A stretch of DNA of 64,000 bases from Parapristionchus giblindavisi (Eukaryota; Nematoda; Chromadorea; Rhabditida; Diplogasteridae). The position numbers and the translations under genes were made by a program. Shown piece after piece: positions 18,546 through 30,109 of the stretch. The notes under the pieces were generated by a model, which was not told where the DNA came from, ran no database searches, and was given only the letters and a program-made list of their open reading frames with translations. The first letter of the stretch is position 1. Each line of letters begins with the position of its first letter. The DNA lies in the NCBI GenBank assembly GCA_943737045.1, contig CALSFV010000234.1, forward strand, positions 186,001-250,000. Direction: 5' to 3'.

Positions 18546-19711
18546 AGACTAGTCAAGTGTATTAAGTTATCTCTATACAAAGTAGTGGGAAGAAAAATCC
18601 TCAGTCTAACGCAGTTCCAAACATTAGTCATTGAAATAGAGGGAATGCTCAATAGCGGACCTTTAACGTCCTTAGATGAGAAGGACCAATCCATAAGACC
18701 CATAGATTTCATTTACCCAAACGCTTGTATAAATTCTCCAAACCCCACAACTAAAAAGACTCAAATTCCAGTAACTAATTCCACACAAGAATCCACAGTA
18801 GAGCAATTTAAACAATTAGAAGAGTATAGGAAACAATAATGGAATTTCTTCATCTTGAATTATATCACTGAATTACGCGACCGTGCAAGTTACTCGTCTA
18901 ATAAGAGATATTCCACAGGTACACTCGATCGTTCGATTTATTTGCTCGCTACCAACGACAAACCAGATGGTAACCCACATCTTCGTCATCTACCTGCTCA
19001 ACGAACGACTATCAACAACTGGGACGTTGCGAAGCAGGATCGTAAATGTTTCCGTATGTCCCCTTGTTCCCTATTGGTTATAGAAGTCTATCTAAAGCCC
19101 CAACTGTTATCCTCCATTATCCAATATATCATCTATTATTCAATATAGTATCACTCCCCCCAATCCGAGTAATTCGGTGATTTTTTTTTACTCAAACAAA
19201 TTCAAAAAAAGCCGAATCCAAACAACCCTCTTATTAGTTATTCCAAAAACAGAATCCAAAAAAAACCCTCATTTACACGAGAATACATATTCCAACCCAT
19301 TTAACCCTCCCCCCATCTTATTTTAACATTTAAAAAGGGAGTCGCAGAATTAAATTTTTTTTGTCCTCAAGGGGGAGTGTATCGTACAAGATACAAATAT
19401 ATCTATCTATTTTTATGTTTCGATTGTATATCTCTCTAACTCCACCCATTGATCCCCTCTCGATTCAACCTAGATATTCATCTATCATCCTTTCACTAAT
19501 ACATGTCTTGAACCTCAATAAAGCTATTTCATATCTATTCTGTTTGTGAGCTGTACCACCGAAAAACCTACCACTTTTTCCTCCCTTCCTTCCTCGCTCT
19601 CTCTGATCTGCGTACTATCTCACTTGGGCTCACTCTCTAGACATAGAAAAGGCATTGTGGCTATGCCTGCCTACTCTCGTACCAGACAAACAAGTGCCTT
19701 TTATACGGTCA
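18546..19711 (+). mobile_element. BEL/Pao retrotransposon fragment: integrase C-terminus plus 3' LTR
   Basis: 5'-truncated. Coding part reads VIEIEGMLNSGPLTSLDE and RPIDFIYPNA, then (after an in-frame TAA at 18837) NYITELRDRASYSSNKR, the usual BEL/Pao integrase C-terminal order. A purine tract AAGGGGGAG abuts the LTR at 19378-19711 (TGTATCG...ACGGTCA, with AATAAAG inside). 3' half only. Confidence 0.8.
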
Positions 19712-19743
19712 ATATTCGGGGGCGATCGATTTGCCAACGATCG

Positions 19744-20025
19744 TTTTCACAACGGATCATAAATCGGTTGGGGGGGGGGTGGCGTATAGCAACCAAAGTT
19801 GCATCGTTGTTATTAGTGGGAGTATACGGTATTGTGCTACCGTAACCCTCGCGAATCGCGAACTGATTTTTTTCATTCAACCCATGACCCGGGGTTCATG
19901 GTTGAAAATGGCCGAAGTCGAAAAATTCATGATACTCCGAGACCAAATACAAGTTGCCAGTATATCAATAGCGAGCCAACTTTTATCTTTCTGGATACCG
20001 TAACCCGTACTACCGTAATCAAACA
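19744..20025 (+). mobile_element. Single arm of the foldback family
   Basis: GGATCATAAATCGG, then ACCCGGGGTTCATGGTTG, TCGAAAAATTCATGAT, TCTGGATACCGTAAC: the same order as the arms at 6240-6515 and 50598-50855, here without its mirror arm. Confidence 0.75.
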
Positions 20026-20279
20026 GGGATTTGCCGTGAATTTCGCTATAATATATTCGTATGTATAGTGCCCCAGTGGTTCATGGGTGCAGCATGATTC
20101 ATCATCGATCCTCGCTATTATATAGGCTGTGCTAGACAATTCAATAAAATATTGATATGAACCATATATTATGAAATCTACATTTACCTCAGATCGTGAA
20201 TATAAAGCGAGAAATTTCGATTGAAAGTGGGTGAATACATAACGGAATGAAGTTTTCGGGAATTCACGGCCACCAGACA

Positions 20280-20435
20280 TCAATCACAAAGAGATCAATA
20301 TCCTGACGACCGCGAGTCCGGCGATCGTCACATCCAACAGCTCTTCCTTTGCTCAGTCGTACTCTTGCCCCTTGTCGGTGAAATGAAGCGAAGTGGTGGT
20401 GGTGTGCTTCTTCAGCTTCTTACAATTGGAATACT
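20280..20435 (-). pseudogene. Terminal-exon fragment of the 26.9 kb host gene family
   Basis: On the minus strand it reads KLKKHTTTTSLHFTDKGQEYD then stop, then AKEELLDV-like sequence, matching the last exon at 28755-28892. No upstream exons. Confidence 0.6.
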
Positions 20436-20539
20436 TACAATTTGGTTTAATTACCCAAGTTTGAGGTAATTCATTCTGATGATAATGTGTATATAACATC
20501 GAAACGTCAATAAATAATCAATTTTTCTAGCACAGCCTC

Positions 20540-21990
20540 TATAAGAGCGATTGACAGCTCATGGGTTCAAAAAGGTTACCTTTAAAAAAAAATTTTCAGT
20601 GAGGGAAGGTTGTGAGAGATTATGAGAGATTGAGAGATAATGTACAATCAGCATAGAGTATGCCAGGAGAGCTTTACATCGAGTCAGAAACTATTGGAGA
20701 TTGGAAGAGGAGATAATGATAGAATATCTTCGTAGGGATTTCAGTATTTCTTCACATTTCCATCTTCTTCTTGCATGTTTTTTAAAACTTTTTTTAAAGC
20801 CAAGGTGGTTTTTACACACTACATTTCGCATATGGCTTCTTTAAATGTACGCCCCTCTGGCAACTCTCTCTCACTTTCTTTGTCTACGAGAGAGGGTGGC
20901 CAGAGCGTAGCGCTTCAAATCAGGAAAACCCTTTAATCTGTATTGTAGAAGGAACAGTGAGAGCCAATATCAATTGTTTATTGTTAGCCCTAACCCCGCT
21001 TGTAACATGAATCCCCCTCTCGTTTCCAGCTCTCATTATTCGTGTACAATTTCATTGTAAAACATTGATATTTCTATTTCTTCATGGACATCTCTTAGAG
21101 ATGTCCAGGGCAGATTCTACCCCCGCCTCTCTTCCTTCTCCCCTTCCCTGTTACTACATTCAGAGACTCCGCCCACTTTGGAGAGAAGGAAGACAGTTTC
21201 ATTCATATCTTGTATTCGCTTTACTATCTGCCAGATAAATATTTAGTATTTATCATCTTATTCATTGTTCACACATTTCTCACTTGTCGCATTTTCACCT
21301 TATTGTCTCCACCAGTCAGAGTCACCAGTACTCTGTCGTGGATTATCCGGCCCGTCAGTGGGAATTGTTCAACTCGTTCTTTCAAATGTTGTTGTACCTT
21401 TTTGATGTATGATACATTGAAATATATTGAATTAAATGATGTTTTTTCCTTTGCTCGGCATAATTTGTCACTTCTTTGGCATATTTTACTATCAATTATT
21501 ATAGGTGCCTATATCACCCTTGCTGCAAGTGCCTGTTCTACTTGCGAGTCTTTTAAATAACTTGAAGAAGAAGATAATTAATTTGAAACAAAAGGTACTA
21601 TATTTTTTCAGATTTGAAAAACATTGTTGAACTTTTCATGCTCTGAACAAAATTTAAAAAAAAAGTCTCAACAAAATTTTTAAAAAAGTTAAAAAAAAAA
21701 ACAAAATTAAGTTTTCCACTCTAGAGAAGGACAACTCGAGCTCAAGGCTGTGCTGGCGTGCACTTTACCACTGAACGACGAACAAGTGGCGCATAGAAGA
21801 CGGTCGCTGTGTTGACCACCAAAAGTAAGTATTCTTCAATTTTGAGGCTAATTTTCGCTCTTGCTACAGTATGGAATACAGTGTTCTGTTTACTTTGAAA
21901 GAATGGCCGCATGGAAACTCTCTCGAACATATTAGTTTCTCGCTTGTATGACTTTCAAATCAATAAAGCTTCAAGTAACACCCCGAATTT
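20540..21990 (+). repeat. Macro-repeat block R, copy 1
   Basis: Marker order: AGCGATTGACAGCTCATGGG; GTATGCCAGGAGAGCTTTAC; an AGGCAC-type MITE; the palindrome GGACATCTCTTAGAGATGTCC; an open frame around 21210-21560 with hydrophobic stretches; a tRNA-like box on the minus strand (TTCAGTGGTAAAGTGCACGCC); TCAATAAAGCTTCAAGTAAC. Other copies: 25550-26560, 30110-31615 (-), 35830-37490, 44360-46660 and the start at 48480. Confidence 0.8.
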
Positions 21991-21999
21991 TCCTCGTGT

Positions 22000-22985
22000 A
22001 ACTCACTAATTGGGGGGGGGAGCCTTTCATTTCCCTCCTACTCCATCCTTATGGCTTGGCTTTTCCACCAAAGGGACTGGTAAAAAATTTATTTTAGTCT
22101 GAAACGTTTTCGACCAAAAACTTTTCTTTAATTTGAAAAAGCTCCAAGTATAATTTTTATCGAAACCGCATTCATTCAAAATGAACACACATAATGCGAA
22201 AAAACGTTCAGTCTCTTCCGTGGGGCGACCTCTCCGAGATGGGAGCTGCATGGTCATCTGACGAGGTCATCGAAGAGCTTATAGCACCGGATACGGTATG
22301 TAGGTGGTTGCACGGGAAATGATATGGACCAAACAGAGTTGATTAGACAGATAATCGGTCATTCATCGTTGTATCACTTGCAAGAGGAATTGCAATGCTC
22401 CATATCCATATACATCTGCTCCACCACTACCTCCAGAAAGAGTTCAGGATTCTCGCCCTTATATCGGACTGGATTTCCTCGGACCTCTGAAAGTAACTAT
22501 TCCACCTCACAAGGAGTCAACTAAGGCTTATGTTCTTCTGTGCACATATATGTCTACAAGACTTGTTTCCGAAGCAAACGGTTTTATCCAACGCTATCGT
22601 AATTCTCTACTATTATGTTTAACTCACTTATTTCAATGGAGTATATTATTTGTAAGATCTGATCTTTGATCTTTGCCTTTCCTTATTCTAACATCTACGG
22701 TAATAAAATGGACCCCTTCCTATGGTTTTTAGTGCACCTTTATCTTCGCTCTCTCACATTATCGTTCGCTTTATTATCGTGTCTCATCCCCATAATGTTA
22801 ACCTCTCTCATCTTCCTTTCCTTCTATCTATTCATTCACAGTTTCATGGTTAGGGAACGGTCACCAACGTTCCTCTCTTTTATCTCGTTACTTGTTCCTT
22901 GTTGATAAAGTTTAATTACCCAAGTTTGAGGTGCAACTACACACCACAGACAAAAGACTAGTACATCTAGAAGTCCCTCTTGACT
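22000..22985. repeat. 302-bp-satellite-like unit and unassigned sequence
   Basis: 22090-22330 resembles one unit of the 302-bp satellite (CAGTCTCTTCCGTGGGGCGA, CGAGATGGGAGCTGCATGG). Sequence after 22340 is partly shared with 24020-24100; no gene seen. Confidence 0.55.
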
Positions 22986-22987
22986 TA

Positions 22988-23194
22988 CTCTGGTATTATG
23001 AAACTTAAAGTCTACTTAAATTACGTTACAGACTTTAAGTAGACTTTAAGTAAACTTAAAGTGATAGAACATTTGACGAAATGCATTACAGTATACCACA
23101 CCACTTTAAGTAGACTTGCGTTTTACTTTAAGTTTACTTAAAGTATACTTAAAGTGCGGAGTTTAAGTAGAGTTTAAGTTTCAAAATACCAGAG
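22988..23194. mobile_element. 207-bp MITE at a TA target, with empty site in the window
   Basis: Termini CTCTGGTATTATGAAACTT and AAGTTTCAAAATACCAGAG; interior made of AAGT(C/A)TACTTAAA units. TA flanks at 22986-22987 and 23195-23196. The paralogous sequence at 24085-24110 reads CTTGACTTAAGCACTTCG without the element, giving a one-TA empty site. Confidence 0.95.
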
Positions 23195-23199
23195 TAAGC

Positions 23200-24360
23200 A
23201 CTTCGTCATTCCTCTACGCTCTTGAACGCTTCATAGACTAATAAAGAAGATAATTTAGCAATAGTTATCCGTTGAAGATCTCGATACTCGAGAAATAGTG
23301 ACTTATTGTTGAAATTTCTGTAATATTAATTATGCAATTTTTATCGAAAACGCATTCATTCAAAATGAACAAAAATAATGCAAAAAAATAATAATAATAA
23401 TTTATGCATTACAAGGATAAATTATAATAGCGAATAATTGATATCGTGATGAATTACATAAAATACGATGCCACAACTTAGGTAGCAAAGAAATAACAAT
23501 TAATTATTACATTTCGAGTAACGACAAATTAATACATTTCCGGAAAGATTTAACTGAGGGGCAGATAATAGAATTATTACTAAGTTTATTCCAATTACTA
23601 ACAACACGATTTGATATGAAGTTCGAAAAGCGAGTAGATTTAGCCTTGTGTTTACGATATTGGAATGCGTGTCTGCGGGAAGATCTAGTATTTATAGAGG
23701 GAATAAAGAAAGAAGGATTTTGATTCGAGTAAATCGATCTTGAAATTCGACTATTTGATTCGAAAATTCACAACTTACCTACAATATCCACTAAATTACA
23801 GCAGGAGGTGTTTGGATAACTGATGGATGAGTTTATGAACGCATTGGGATGGTTTATATAAGAAGTCTCACGAATTTCCGAATAAACTAGCGAATTTGAA
23901 TATCGATTTTCTCGAATCTCAGCTCGATTGGGCAAATTTTGAAAACGGATTCGTAATCAGCATCGAAAACTGATTCAGGTAAATTATTCCCATGTCATAT
24001 GGCCACATTAAGTTGGGAGAGTTCCCTTGTAAGGCTTATGTTCTTCCGTGCACATGTATGTCTACAAGACTAGTACATCTAGAAGTCACTCTTGACTTAA
24101 GCACTTCGTCATTCCTCTACGCTCTTGAACGCTTCATAGACTAATAAGGTAGATAATTTAGCAAAAAAAAGTTATCCGTTGAACATCTCGATACTCGAGA
24201 AATAGAGACTTATTGTTGAAATTTCTGTAATATTAATTATGCAATTTTTATCGAAAACGCATTCATTCAAAATGAACAAAAATAATGCAAAAAAACTTTC
24301 AGTCTCTTCCGTGGGGCGACCTCTCCGAGATGGGTGCTGCCTGGTCATCTGAAGAATAAT
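23200..24360. repeat. Macro-repeat segment with two satellite-like units
   Basis: CGTTGAAGATCTCGATACTCGAG and ATTCATTCAAAATGAAC modules occur at 23270-23395 and 24175-24300. The interval 23400-24000 has no recognised feature. Confidence 0.5.
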
Positions 24361-24399
24361 TGAAGAATTGATGTGTCGACACTCCGAGTGAGGATTTTT

Positions 24400-25510
24400 T
24401 GTGTTTACTATAGTAGTTGATAAAGATTGACAAATATATTTATAAGATTGTTACTTTGCATTACTAGCTCTCATACGAATAATCATACATTAACTCTGAA
24501 ATGTAATCGTTAATAAATTAAATGATTTTATTGACTGGTTTTTTAGAGCTGCTGAAAAATGTTCCCATTTCAATGAAAAACTTAATTTTTGCAGGTGATG
24601 CATATATTATTTTCAAAATAAGTCGTTGGATTGATTCACTAAGGATTCATTTTATTGCAAAGATTTCTTCCCTCTTTCAAGTGTTATTTTCCTTCAATGG
24701 AAAGCTAAAGAGAAAGATGGAATTATGTTGTCTTGTAATCGATTGGGTAAAAGGTAAAAGATACAACCCGTTATTCAAGACACACGAAGTCCGTAGGGCA
24801 TGAACTCGAGAGATCAACTGCCAGGGGAATGAGTAATCGCATGCGAAGAGAGCTATTCATTATATTACATAGAAGTGGATAGTCATGAGTCATTTTCGCA
24901 ACCCCATTGTGCACGAACACATGCATAAAAGCAGATATATCTCCCCTGTAAAAGTGATAGCGTGCAAATACTGCGAAACATAAAATATGAGAGAGCGCGC
25001 GAATCGATAGAGGACCGCAGAGTATATTATTTATAATCTTGAAAGATATGTTTTGTACTTTGGACGGAACGTATTTTATTTTATCCAGATTGTTTTGCTC
25101 TTGAACAGGGACAAGATGGGTTTCAAGAGATGAATTTCTAAAATTTGTAAATTACTGCCAATATTTTCGTTTCCATGACCTGGCTTAGCTGTCGTCTCTC
25201 AGCTTTTATTGTGTGTACATGAAATTTTGAACAGATCGATTACCAGCTCAGGGGTTCATAAAGGTTTGTGGGTCATCCTACTGATGAGGCCCACCCCACA
25301 CGGGCCGGTCCAGTGTCTAGGACCAGTGCCGAAACACTGGATCGAATTTGATTATAGATACACTAGTCATTGCATAGTTTCTCTTACAGTAGAACCTACT
25401 TCCAAACTATTCGCTCATTACTTTTACTCTATTACATCTTTTTGCCCTGTCACACTCTCAAAATATAAGAGAGGGAAGGATGTGAGACATTGTGAGAGAT
25501 TGTGAGAGAT

Positions 25511-25550
<40 letters not shown>
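24400..25550 (+). repeat. Macro-repeat block S, copy 2
   Basis: GACAAATATATTTATAAGATTG, GCTGAAAAATGTTCCC, GATTGGGTAAAAGG, AGCAGATATATCTCCCC, then the hairpin module (25269) and a GA tract. Shared with 17555-18530, 40330-42630 (interrupted) and 47330-48570. Confidence 0.75.
25269..25344 (+). ncRNA. Four-hairpin module with hammerhead-like motifs, copy 1
   Basis: Four consecutive hairpins can be drawn: TGGGTCATC/GATGAGGCCCA, GGCCC/GGGCC (alternative to part of the first), GGTCC/GGACC and CCAGTG/CACTGG. Within them lie CTGATGA, GTC followed by TAGGA (complementary to TCCTA before CTGATGA), and GAAAC. The strand order differs from known hammerhead topologies, so RNA function is speculative. Confidence 0.25.

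Positions 25551-25551
<1 letters not shown>
25511..25551. repeat. (GA)n microsatellite
   Basis: About 20 GA dinucleotides. Sister tract at 48530-48568. Confidence 0.9.
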
Positions 25552-25556
<5 letters not shown>

Positions 25557-26560
25557 CAGTCACGATAGAGTATGTCAGGAGACCTTTACATCGAGTCAGA
25601 AACTAGTGGAGATTGGAAGAGGAGATAATGATAGAATATCTTCATTGTGCTTTCAGTATTCCTTCACATTTCCATCTTGCTCTTTCACGTTTTAAAACTT
25701 TTTTAAAACTCAAAATGGTCTCTTCATTTCGCATACTTTTTAAAGAGACTTTACGCATACTTTTTTAAACTTTTTTCTTTTTTTTTCTTTAAAAAGGCTC
25801 ACCCCGAGCTAATTTTACCCTCCGCTCTGGAAACGCTTTCTTTGTCTACGAGTGAGTATTACTGGAGACTAACAGCTGAAACCAATTCTTACCACATGAC
25901 CGAGACGCTCTGATTTACTTATTCTCTCAAAAAATGTTGTTGCACCTTTTTGTATGATAAATTAAAATAAATTAAATGATGTAATTTCTCCGTTGCTCGT
26001 CATAATTTATCACTTCTTTGTTTTACAATCAATAATTCTAGGTGCCTATATCACCCTTCGGCAAGTACTTATTCTACTTGTGACGAATATTTCAAACAAC
26101 TTCAAGAAGAAGATAATCAATTAAAGAAATGGTACTGTATCGTTTAAGATTCGAAAAAAAGATTGTTGAACTTCTTATGCTTTGATCAAAAGTTGCGAAA
26201 GAATTGAGAAACTCTAATTTTTCCAGCTTTAGAGGAAGTCAAATCGTTCCCACGGATCTGGTATAGGGGAGCACTCTACCACTAAACGACCAACAAGTGG
26301 TGCATCCAAGCCGTCTACAGTGTATCTTGACAGCCAAAAGTATGTATGCTTCCACTTTGAGGTTAATTTTCATTCTTGCTGTAGTTCACACAGAGAATAA
26401 GTGTTATCCACGGAGCATACGACTGGAGAAGTGTTATATGAAACACTTTTTGAGTTATTTTAACATATCCTCCGTGGATAACACTTATTTCTTTGTGTGT
26501 AGGGAGCACAGACTCTCTCGAATACATTAGTTTCTAGCGAGATAATAAATACCACTGTAT
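25552..26560 (+). repeat. Macro-repeat block R, copy 2
   Basis: GTATGTCAGGAGACCTTTAC start, AGGTGCCTATATCACCC, tRNA-like box on the minus strand near 26275-26300 (CTCTACCACTAAACGACC), interrupted by a MITE at 26397-26499. Confidence 0.75.
26397..26499. mobile_element. 103-bp MITE, CACACAGAGAAT termini
   Basis: CACACAGAGAATAAGTG...CACTTATTTCTTTGTGTG, with arms GTTATCCACGGAG / CTCCGTGGATAAC. A longer copy is at 30143-30290. Confidence 0.85.
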
Positions 26561-26891
26561 GAGTCACCATCATTGTTCTTTCATCTCGCTTGACTCATAC
26601 GTTTTGATTAGACTAAAAACACTGTCTGAGAGAATCCATCAACTAAAATATGTATATTTTGATATTTACGAAAAATGATTTTTTTTATCTTTTGTGTATG
26701 TCGCACTCTCACAACGGCATCTAGTTTATTGTTCAGTCAGTGCTCACTACATCTCAACTCCGCCCAGCTCTGATTACCAATGTTGACTCCACACAACAAG
26801 GGCACCCAGGTAATATCTAAGGTATATCAGGTAATATTCTATAAGTACGATGCTCAGCATCTAATTCATCTTAGATTTCCGATTTGTAATC

Positions 26892-27683
26892 ATGGACTCT
26901 AATCTCGAATTATTACAGCAGTGCAATGGAGAAAGGGGTTCAGATGGAACATCAAGATACGTGTCGAGCATCAATTTCGCGCACGTAGCGGACTGGATGT
27001 ACGATGAGTCGTCCACTTCCAAGACTCAGACAGTGAGTAATTTACCAGTCGTTCAGCAAACGATTGGAATCCTTTTTTCAGGCCGGCTTTGAACTTAATT
27101 TTAATTTCAATTTTAATTTATCATACATCAAAAATCATACATCAAAAAGATCAAAAAGCTTACCGCACTCTGCCACTCTGAAATAAGATCTTTGATTTTA
27201 TCGCTAACCGGGCAGACATTACAGGTCCCCCAGAAGGAGGAGGAAGAAGATGATGAAGGAATAGAATTTCTCGCTCTCCTCGCTCAAAGGGTTCGGTGCA
27301 TTAATATTTTCTCTGATGCGTTGTTATATTTACCTTATTTGCCTAAGCCGTAACCTCTGCCGTAACGACGGAGACGCGGCGGAGGAGGTTACGGCGTAGG
27401 TACGCAAATGTAAAGATGCATGAAACTACAAATTACAGCAAGTGAAAATCATACGAAGTAGGAAGAGGGGAGAGGTCGGCTCAGGTCCGTCCGTGGAAAA
27501 GAAGAAAAAGATGGTTTCCCCTCAACAATTGGTGAAGACGCTATCAACGTTAACGGATCAGGTATATGAAAATGCATATGCGTTAATCGTGAAATGGGGT
27601 ATCTCTCACAGGCGTGGGTCTACATCGACGTCCACGATGTGTTCACCACCTCACCACCAGAGTGTACGTATTCTAATTGCTAG
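26892..27683 (+). CDS. Four-exon host gene of unknown function, C-terminus cut by a nonsense codon
   Basis: Exons 26892-27032, 27225-27290, 27439-27561 and 27612-27683; all junctions are phase 0. The donor after exon 2 is a weak GTTCGG, the others GTGAGT and GTATAT. The product starts MDSNLELLQQCNGERG, has an acidic exon 2 (QKEEEEEDDEGIEF), a basic patch in exon 3 (SRKRGE...EKKKKM), and exon 4 AWVYIDVHDVFTTSPPE. It stops at TAG (27681) where the inverted paralogue has GAG and other copies AAG; after the stop, frame continues KLKKHTTTTSLHFTDK to a TGA. So this copy either ends 21 residues early or is a recent pseudogene. No domain recognised. Intron 2 contains a MITE (27322-27412). Several copies of its last exon are scattered in the macro-repeats. 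Confidence 0.6.
27322..27412. mobile_element. Short MITE in an intron
   Basis: Arms CTAAGCCGTAACCTC / GAGGTTACGGCGTAGG with GCAAATGT outside; same family as 17946-18277. Confidence 0.65.
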
Positions 27684-28089
27684 AAGCTGAAGAAGCACAC
27701 CACCACCACGTCGCTTCATTTCACCGACAAGGGGCAAGAGTACGACTGAGCACCGGAAGAGCTGTTGGATGTGGCGATCGCCGGACTCGCAGTCGTCATT
27801 ATATTGATCTCTTTGGGATTGATTTCTGGTGGCCGGGAATGCCCGAAAACTTCATTCCGTTATGTATTCATCCACTTTAAATCAAATTTTCTCACGTTAT
27901 ATTGACGATATGATGTTTCTGTAACCCATTTTCCTATCTATGTACAATTCCTCATATAGGGTTCATATCAATATTGTATTGTATAGTCTAGCACAGCCTA
28001 TATAATAGCGAGGTTCGATGATAAATCATGATGCACCCATGAAAGACTAGTGCACTACACAAATATCCAGCAGTAATGGCGACACAGTA

Positions 28090-28258
28090 CACTCACAGAA
28101 AATCCCTTGTCTATAAGGGAATTATTCCCTAGAAAAGTCTCTCTACGGAATTCTTCCCTTATAGATAAGGGAATTCGTTCCCTATGAGGGAATAATTCCC
28201 TTACCCATGAGGGAAGAATTCCGTAGAGAGACGTTACTAGGGAATTTTTTCTCTGTGT
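28090..28258. mobile_element. 169-bp palindromic MITE near the centre of an inverted gene duplication
   Basis: CACTCACAGAAAAT...ATTTTTTCTCTGTGT termini; arms built of AAGGGAATTATTCCC and CTCTCTACGGAATTCTTCCC blocks. It lies between the plus copy (26892-27900) and minus copy (28500-29757) of the duplicated gene. Confidence 0.8.
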
Positions 28259-28754
28259 AAGGATTTCATTTCTAGTGCATAGAATGTATCGCCATAATCC
28301 GAGATGTATTTATCTCTGTCTTGCCCATCTGTCCCCGCTTGAACTTCTGCTTATTCTTCCACTCTAACTCCACTGAATTGATGATAAAATAAATCATCGC
28401 TCTTGTATATTATGTTGTGTACGGCTGAAACACCGATAAAATGCATTGGTTACCCGTAACCTAATAGGGTATTACCCTATTACTATCCTGGGTAATAAAT
28501 GAAAAAAAATGAAATAAATAAGACATGTTTAAAAATCTCGAAAAGCAAGGAAAATCAGGGAAAACTTTATATGAACCATATATTAGGTAATCTACATAAA
28601 TAGTAAAATGAGTTACAGATACATCAGATCGTGAATATAAAGCGAAAAAAATCGATTTATAGCATTCCCGGCCACCAGAAATCAATCACAAAGAGATCAA
28701 TATAATGACGACCGCGAGTCCGGCGATCGCCACATCCAACAGCTCTTCCGGTGC

Positions 28755-29757
28755 TCAGTCGTGCTCTTGCGTCTTGTCGGTGAATTGAAGCGAAGTGGTG
28801 GTGGTGTGCTTCCTCAGCTTCTCATAATTGGAATACGTATACTCCGGGGGTGAGGTAGTGAACATATCGTGGACATCGATGTAGACTCGTGCCTGCGAGA
28901 GAGCTCATTTCAGGATTTCCGCATTTGCATTTTCCTATAGAGTTGGCTATTCGGGGGTTGCGGGTTCAAACCAGGGCTGGGAATTTCTGTTTCTGAATTT
29001 TCTGTTTTTTTTTCTGTTTTCTGGTCATTTTAGCGACCAGAAAAGTTTCTGACCAGGAAGAGAAAATATATTTTTAAAACAGAAAATTTTCAGAAAGTAG
29101 TATTTTTCGAAATAATGTCAAAAGAAAAGGAAAAAAACTCATTTAATGTTACATTTATGAAGTATTTTTGCAAATTCCGTACACGGAGTGAGTAAATTGG
29201 CCAAAATATGACATTAGATTTCCCATCTTTACCTACTTGTGTACACTATTTGCCCACATTCTGGCAAATGGTCGAAAAACCAGTGATTTGTCACGTACAG
29301 GCAATCATTTGCCAGCATACCGGAAAATCATTCGCAAACTATCCGTATACGGCCACATTTAATCTCTGTGTATATACGGCCGAAAATTTAATGATCGGTT
29401 TTGGTATCTCGCTGTTGAAGCTAATTCAATGAAGATATCATCGTTTCGATTCTATAATATATTGTTGCTGTTTTGTTGTTTTTCGCTGGTGCTTAGATAA
29501 AAATGTATGCTAAATTGGTTTTGCAACCAAACTAATAAAAACATTTAGAAAAGACGGCAAATCTATGATTTTATGACATTTTCTGTTTTTTTTTTCTGAA
29601 TTTTCTGTCTTTTGCTGAACTACTGGTAATTTACTCTCTGTCTGAGTCGGGGAAATGGACGACCCGTCGGACATCCTGTCCGCTACGCGTCCGAAATTGA
29701 TGCGTCGTCACGCATTTAGATGTTGTAACCCCCTCCTCCATTTCACTGCTGTAATAA
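28755..29757 (-). pseudogene. Inverted, broken copy of the 26.9 kb gene
   Basis: The last exon (28755-28892) is open: ARVYIDVHDMFTTSPPE, then EYTYSNYEKLRKHTTTT, stop TGA. A degraded first exon lies at about 29640-29757: the ATG is lost and the GTGAGT donor became GAGAGTAA. Exons 2 and 3 are not found; their place (28960-29640) is filled by TTTCTG-rich and unassigned sequence. It shows the unbroken reading frame that the plus copy lost. Confidence 0.65.
28974..29640. other. Insertion of unknown type within the broken gene copy
   Basis: Begins CAGGGCTGGGAATTTCTG, like the hAT-type MITE termini elsewhere in the window, and has TTTTCTG-rich ends, but no matching right terminus or duplication was found. 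Confidence 0.35.
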
Positions 29758-30109
29758 GTCGAGAATCGGAAATCTTAGATGAATTATGTGCTGAACATCG
29801 TACCTCTAGAATAATGATTTAGAAATATTACCTGGGTGCCCTTGTTGTGTGGAGTCGACATTGGTAATCAGAGCTGGGCGGAGTTGAGATGTAGGGAGCA
29901 CTGACTGAACATTAAACTAGATGCTGTTGTGAGAGTGCGACATACGTAAAAGATTAAAAAAATTCATTTTTCGTAAATATCAAAATATACATATTTTAGT
30001 TGATGGATTCTCTCAGACAGTGTTTTTAGTCTAATCAAAACGTATGAGTCAAGCGAGATGAAAAAACAATGATGGTGACTCATACAGTGGTATTTATTAT
30101 CTCGCTAGA

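Noticed and set aside
21210..21560. Hydrophobic ORF in block R (also 30756, 36385, 45787)
   Set aside because: Frames differ between copies and no consistent start or splice model exists; probably repeat sequence.
22027..22257. Minus ORF with RRGRPTEETER (also 46746-46994)
   Set aside because: Lies in the 302-bp repeat family and is not kept open in the tandem units.
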